8,286 bases of DNA from Odoribacteraceae bacterium (GTDB taxonomy: Bacteria > Bacteroidota > Bacteroidia > Bacteroidales > Marinifilaceae): NCBI GenBank assembly GCA_031279175.1, contig JAITJA010000143.1:1-8286 (forward strand), given 5' to 3'. Numbering within the stretch: the first letter of the stretch is position 1; each line of letters begins with the position of its first letter. A program made the translations under genes and the position numbers. This document shows positions 5,514 through 8,286 of the stretch, in pieces. The notes below the pieces were generated by a model, which was given only the letters and a program-made list of their open reading frames with translations, did not search any database and was not told the origin of the DNA.

Positions 5514-8156
5514 ATGACAAGAAAAATTTTCACCGGAATACTCCTCGCCTTCGCGGTTGCCTGCCATCGAGAAGAGGAGCGACGCGCCACTGACCCGGGA
5601 GAGATCGTCGCGACGATACCCGGTAAAATACGCGTTAAGCTAACGAGCGCGGTAGCAGACAGTGTCGAGCGGGCAGACGAGCAAGCGCGCACCCGCGTCG
5701 CCGGGCTCGAGGCCTCTGGTGTATCGCCGCGAGCCTACAAGATCGAGCGCGTCATCCCGCCCCACGGGAAATACAACGATCGACACCGCGCGCGGGGACT
5801 CCACGCGTGGTACGACGTCTCGTTCGACGAGAAAACCTCCACCCGGGCGGCGGCAACGGCCTACGCGTCGCTACCCGGCGTCGAGCACGCGGAAGAAATC
5901 ATCGCGCCCGCCCGCGTCGACCCGTCGCCATTCATCGTCCACGATCCTGGCGAGCTTCCCCCGGCGACGCGAGCGGGACTATCCCCGTACGACGACCCCT
6001 ACTTCGATCGCCAGTGGTATCTCCACAATCCCGGTCCCTCCTACGCGAGCGGGGCATTGGCTGGCGCGGACGTCAACGCGCTTGCCGCGTGGACTCGCGC
6101 GAGCGGTTCGCCGGCGGTCATTGTCGCCGTGATTGACAAGACCGCCTTCCAGGTTTCCCACCCCGACCTCGCGGCGAACGCCTGGGTCAACAACGCCGAG
6201 ATCCCCGGCAACGGTATCGACGACGACGACAACGGTTACGTGGACGACCTGAACGGGTTCGATTACACCGGCGCGCGGCAAGTCGACGGGCGTTACGTCC
6301 CCGTCCCCCACGACCTCGATCCCCATCCCACGTGGTGTGCCGGTTTCATCTCTGCCGTCAACAACAACGCCACGGGAATAAGCAGCATCGCCGGGGGAGC
6401 GCGTCTCATGGCACTCTCGTGGGAAGCGCAAGCCTTCGTCTACGCTGCCGACAACGGGGCCGCGATCGCGTCGAATAGCTGGATGCTTGACATCAACATC
6501 ACCACCGGCCGCTGGGCGACCATGTTCGCGAAAACCTGCATCGACTACTTCATCGACAACGCCGGCGTTGACGATAGAGGAGAACAAGCAGGCCCCGCCC
6601 GCGGGGGTCTCGCGCTCTTCGCCGCCGGCAACGACGGGAAGGATCACCAGGTCTTCCCCGCGGCAGACGAGCGAGTCATTGCCGTGGCCGCGATGGGCCC
6701 GGACTACCGGATCGCCTCGTACTCCACTCGCGGCGACTGGGTCGACGTCACCGCCCCCGGCGGCAGCCAGGACGAAACCTTCGGCGAACGCGAGGGAATG
6801 TTACTCGGGACATACACCAACACCTACGCGTGGGGGTACGGCACGTCCGGGGCGTGCCCTATTGCCGCCGGTTGTGCCGCCTTGATCCTCTCGAAATTCC
6901 AGGGCGAGGGATTCACCGCCGACAGCCTGAGGGAAAAACTCCTCTCCTCCGTCAAGAACATCGACGACTACAACCCCGGTCTCGAGGGCAAAACGGGAAC
7001 GGGAAGCGTCGACGCCAGCATCGCCCTTGTCATCGCCGACGCCTCGTTGCCCGTCGCGCCGCTACTCGGGATCGCGGCCTCCCACGACGACTGGGCCATC
7101 CTCGAGTGGGAAACCACCGGCGCGGCCTCCTACATCCTCTCGTGGAGCACCGCGCCCCTCGCCGGAAACGTCCCGGCAACGTCCCGGGAAATCATTCCCG
7201 CGACAACGATCCCCGGGAACTCCATCATCAGGGACACCCTGCAAGGTCTCGAGCCGGAAACACGCTACTACTACACCGTTCATGCCGTCGACCGCACCGG
7301 CGCGCGTTCCGTCCCCTCCAACGAGGTCTCCGCCGTCACCGCGCGCAATCTCCCACCGTCGATCTCCCCCCGATGGACGGGCGAATTGATCTGGGATAAA
7401 GACAACATCCACGCCATCTCTTGCGACGTCAACGACCCGGAAGGCACGGAAGTAACCGTCACCATCGATCCCGCGCTCTCGTGGATCAACGCGACAATCA
7501 CCGGGAATGTCCTCGCGTTGCAAGTCGACGGGCGCCAACAGGAATCGCGCGCCTACTCCATCCTCCTCACCGCCACCGATCGTTACGGCGCTTCCGCCTC
7601 TTTCACCCTTTCCTTTGTCCTACACGACAGCGACGCGCTCCCCGTGCTCGTCGCCGGGCTCCCTGACATTACCTTGAGAACAGCCTCCGCGGCGTTCGAC
7701 GTCCCTCTCGCCGGTCATTTCCTGTTACCTTCCGGCGAACACCTGCTATATACCGTCACCAGCGACGTACCGGGGATCGCCATCGCGGAACTTGACGGGG
7801 ACAATCTCCGCCTCACACCGTTACAAGTCGGCTCCACGCGGATCACCGTGACTGCCGCCAACGCCAGTATCCCCGTTCTCGTCGCCGCCGGCCACTTCGC
7901 ACTCTCGATTACAAACAAAACGCTTTTCTCCGCCATACAGGACAATGACCGGGTGACAATCATGATGAACGAACCCGCTACCGGCCCGATCACTATTCGG
8001 CTTTACAACGTGGCCGGCCAGCAAGTTCTCTCGCTACTGGTAACGATCCCCTCGACCGGCTACCTGCTTGACCTCCGCGCCTTGTCTCCCGGCGTGTACT
8101 CCATGATACTCGCCCACGACGCGCGCGAGGAAATCAAGAATATCGTGAAGAGATAA
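5514..8156 (+). CDS. Predicted surface lipoprotein subtilase (S8) with FN3, Ig-like regions and T9SS-like tail
   Basis: The 880-residue predicted exported serine protease starts at the ATG at 5514; the frame also opens at a TTG at 5496, but the signal peptide begins neatly at MTRKIF. Residues 4-17 form a hydrophobic stretch ending in AVAC, a lipobox with Cys17, followed by HREEE. After a propeptide-like region (about 30-160) comes the S8 domain. The triad is traceable as Asp208 (VAVIDKT), His271 (HPTWCAG) and Ser445 (GTSGACP), with the oxyanion Asn373 (AAGND). An acidic loop (234-245) resembles calcium sites of Bacteroidetes subtilases. The usual DTG/DSG, HGTxVAG and GTSMAxP motifs are altered next to the catalytic residues. 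An FN3 domain (about 513-612), Ig/cadherin-like stretches (613-800) and a type A T9SS-like C-terminal domain (about 806-880, ending NIVKR) follow. Target proteins are unknown, and activity is likely but not certain. The 42-bp repeats begin 22 nt after the stop. Confidence 0.88.
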   Translation: MTRKIFTGILLAFAVACHREEERRATDPGEIVATIPGKIRVKLTSAVADSVERADEQARTRVAGLEASGVSPRAYKIERVIPPHGKYNDRHRARGLHAWYDVSFDEKTSTRAAATAYASLPGVEHAEEIIAPARVDPSPFIVHDPGELPPATRAGLSPYDDPYFDRQWYLHNPGPSYASGALAGADVNALAAWTRASGSPAVIVAVIDKTAFQVSHPDLAANAWVNNAEIPGNGIDDDDNGYVDDLNGFDYTGARQVDGRYVPVPHDLDPHPTWCAGFISAVNNNATGISSIAGGARLMALSWEAQAFVYAADNGAAIASNSWMLDINITTGRWATMFAKTCIDYFIDNAGVDDRGEQAGPARGGLALFAAGNDGKDHQVFPAADERVIAVAAMGPDYRIASYSTRGDWVDVTAPGGSQDETFGEREGMLLGTYTNTYAWGYGTSGACPIAAGCAALILSKFQGEGFTADSLREKLLSSVKNIDDYNPGLEGKTGTGSVDASIALVIADASLPVAPLLGIAASHDDWAILEWETTGAASYILSWSTAPLAGNVPATSREIIPATTIPGNSIIRDTLQGLEPETRYYYTVHAVDRTGARSVPSNEVSAVTARNLPPSISPRWTGELIWDKDNIHAISCDVNDPEGTEVTVTIDPALSWINATITGNVLALQVDGRQQESRAYSILLTATDRYGASASFTLSFVLHDSDALPVLVAGLPDITLRTASAAFDVPLAGHFLLPSGEHLLYTVTSDVPGIAIAELDGDNLRLTPLQVGSTRITVTAANASIPVLVAAGHFALSITNKTLFSAIQDNDRVTIMMNEPATGPITIRLYNVAGQQVLSLLVTIPSTGYLLDLRALSPGVYSMILAHDAREEIKNIVKR

Positions 8157-8178
8157 CTCCCGCCTCTATTCCATCTTT

Positions 8179-8286
8179 ATTGAACTGTTCCCGCGGGCTC
8201 GCGGCGACGCTTCGCGCTTGCGCGAAGCGTTCTCGGGAAATCCCGAGACGGTTTCGCGGCTGCGCGAAGTGTTCTCGGGAAATCCC
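8179..8286 (+). repeat. Second array of the 42-bp palindromic repeat, 3' of the subtilase
   Basis: A degenerate leader unit (8179-8220) is followed by a full 42-bp unit (8221-8262) and 24 nt of a third (8263-8286) cut by the window end. The third matches the second at 23 of 24 positions. The full unit has arms CGCGAAGCGTTCTCG and CGAGACGGTTTCGCG and an inner perfect stem CTCGGGA/TCCCGAG. The inter-unit hairpins are TTCGCG-CTTG-CGCGAA and TTTCGCG-GCTG-CGCGAA. The arms are identical to the reverse complement of the unit at 259-296, and the leader matches the reverse complement of 297-338 at 30 of 42 positions. The array therefore follows its gene in the same orientation as the first one. Its full length is unknown. 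Confidence 0.9.

Noticed and set aside
5979..6647. Long minus-strand frame (222 codons) inside the subtilase
   Set aside because: This is a shadow frame caused by high GC. It has no motif, and the subtilase domain on the plus strand explains the region fully. The same holds for other long frames antisense to murF, the mannosyltransferase and the dihydroorotase.

Overview
The window reads as chromosomal DNA of a GC-rich member of the Bacteroidota, most likely order Bacteroidales. The grounds are the Bacteroidetes-type -7 motif (TAnnTTTG) upstream of several genes, the absence of clear Shine-Dalgarno sites, the Bacteroidales-style murF / polyprenol-phosphate mannosyltransferase / dihydroorotase gene order, and a subtilase with a type IX secretion-like C-terminus. 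The genus cannot be fixed from the sequence. Most genes are ordinary core functions. I see no defence system, integrase or transposase.

Layout. Positions 1-338 hold a tandem array of GC-rich palindromic repeats with a strict 42-bp period. Next comes a minus-strand operon, transcribed from 3720 down to 361: murF (peptidoglycan precursor ligase), a GT2 polyprenol-phosphate mannosyltransferase-like gene, and a dihydroorotase. Gaps are 10 nt, then a 4-nt ATGA overlap. A 403-base gap (3721-4123) follows, in which base composition falls from GC-rich to about 45% GC. It leads into an equally low-GC, orphan NeuD/PglD-type acyltransferase on the plus strand (4124-4714). That gene converges on a minus-strand tRNA-Val(UAC) across a shared hairpin terminator. 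A minus-strand 4HBT thioesterase (4937-5350) is divergent from a large plus-strand subtilase (5514-8156). The subtilase carries a lipoprotein signal, an S8 domain, an FN3 domain, Ig-like regions and a T9SS-like tail.

Main observation. Immediately after the subtilase stop codon a second array of the same 42-bp repeat family begins (8179 to the window end). The two arrays, at opposite ends of the window and on opposite strands, have the same orientation relative to the gene they follow. Both begin 22 nt after the stop codon, both open with the same degenerate leader unit (30 of 42 positions identical by hand alignment), and both continue with a unit whose 15-nt arms are identical between loci. 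Neither preceding gene has a conventional hairpin-plus-U-tract terminator. This looks like a gene-3'-end-associated repeat family (REP/BIME-like, or a structured transcript end), and it is the part of the window most deserving of follow-up.

How the genes work together: MurF finishes the UDP-MurNAc-pentapeptide, the mannosyltransferase would charge a polyprenol carrier at the membrane, and dihydroorotase supplies pyrimidines, including the UDP of UDP-sugars. Linking envelope precursor synthesis to pyrimidine supply is an inference from the operon layout. The subtilase, thioesterase, acyltransferase and tRNA are separate transcription units.
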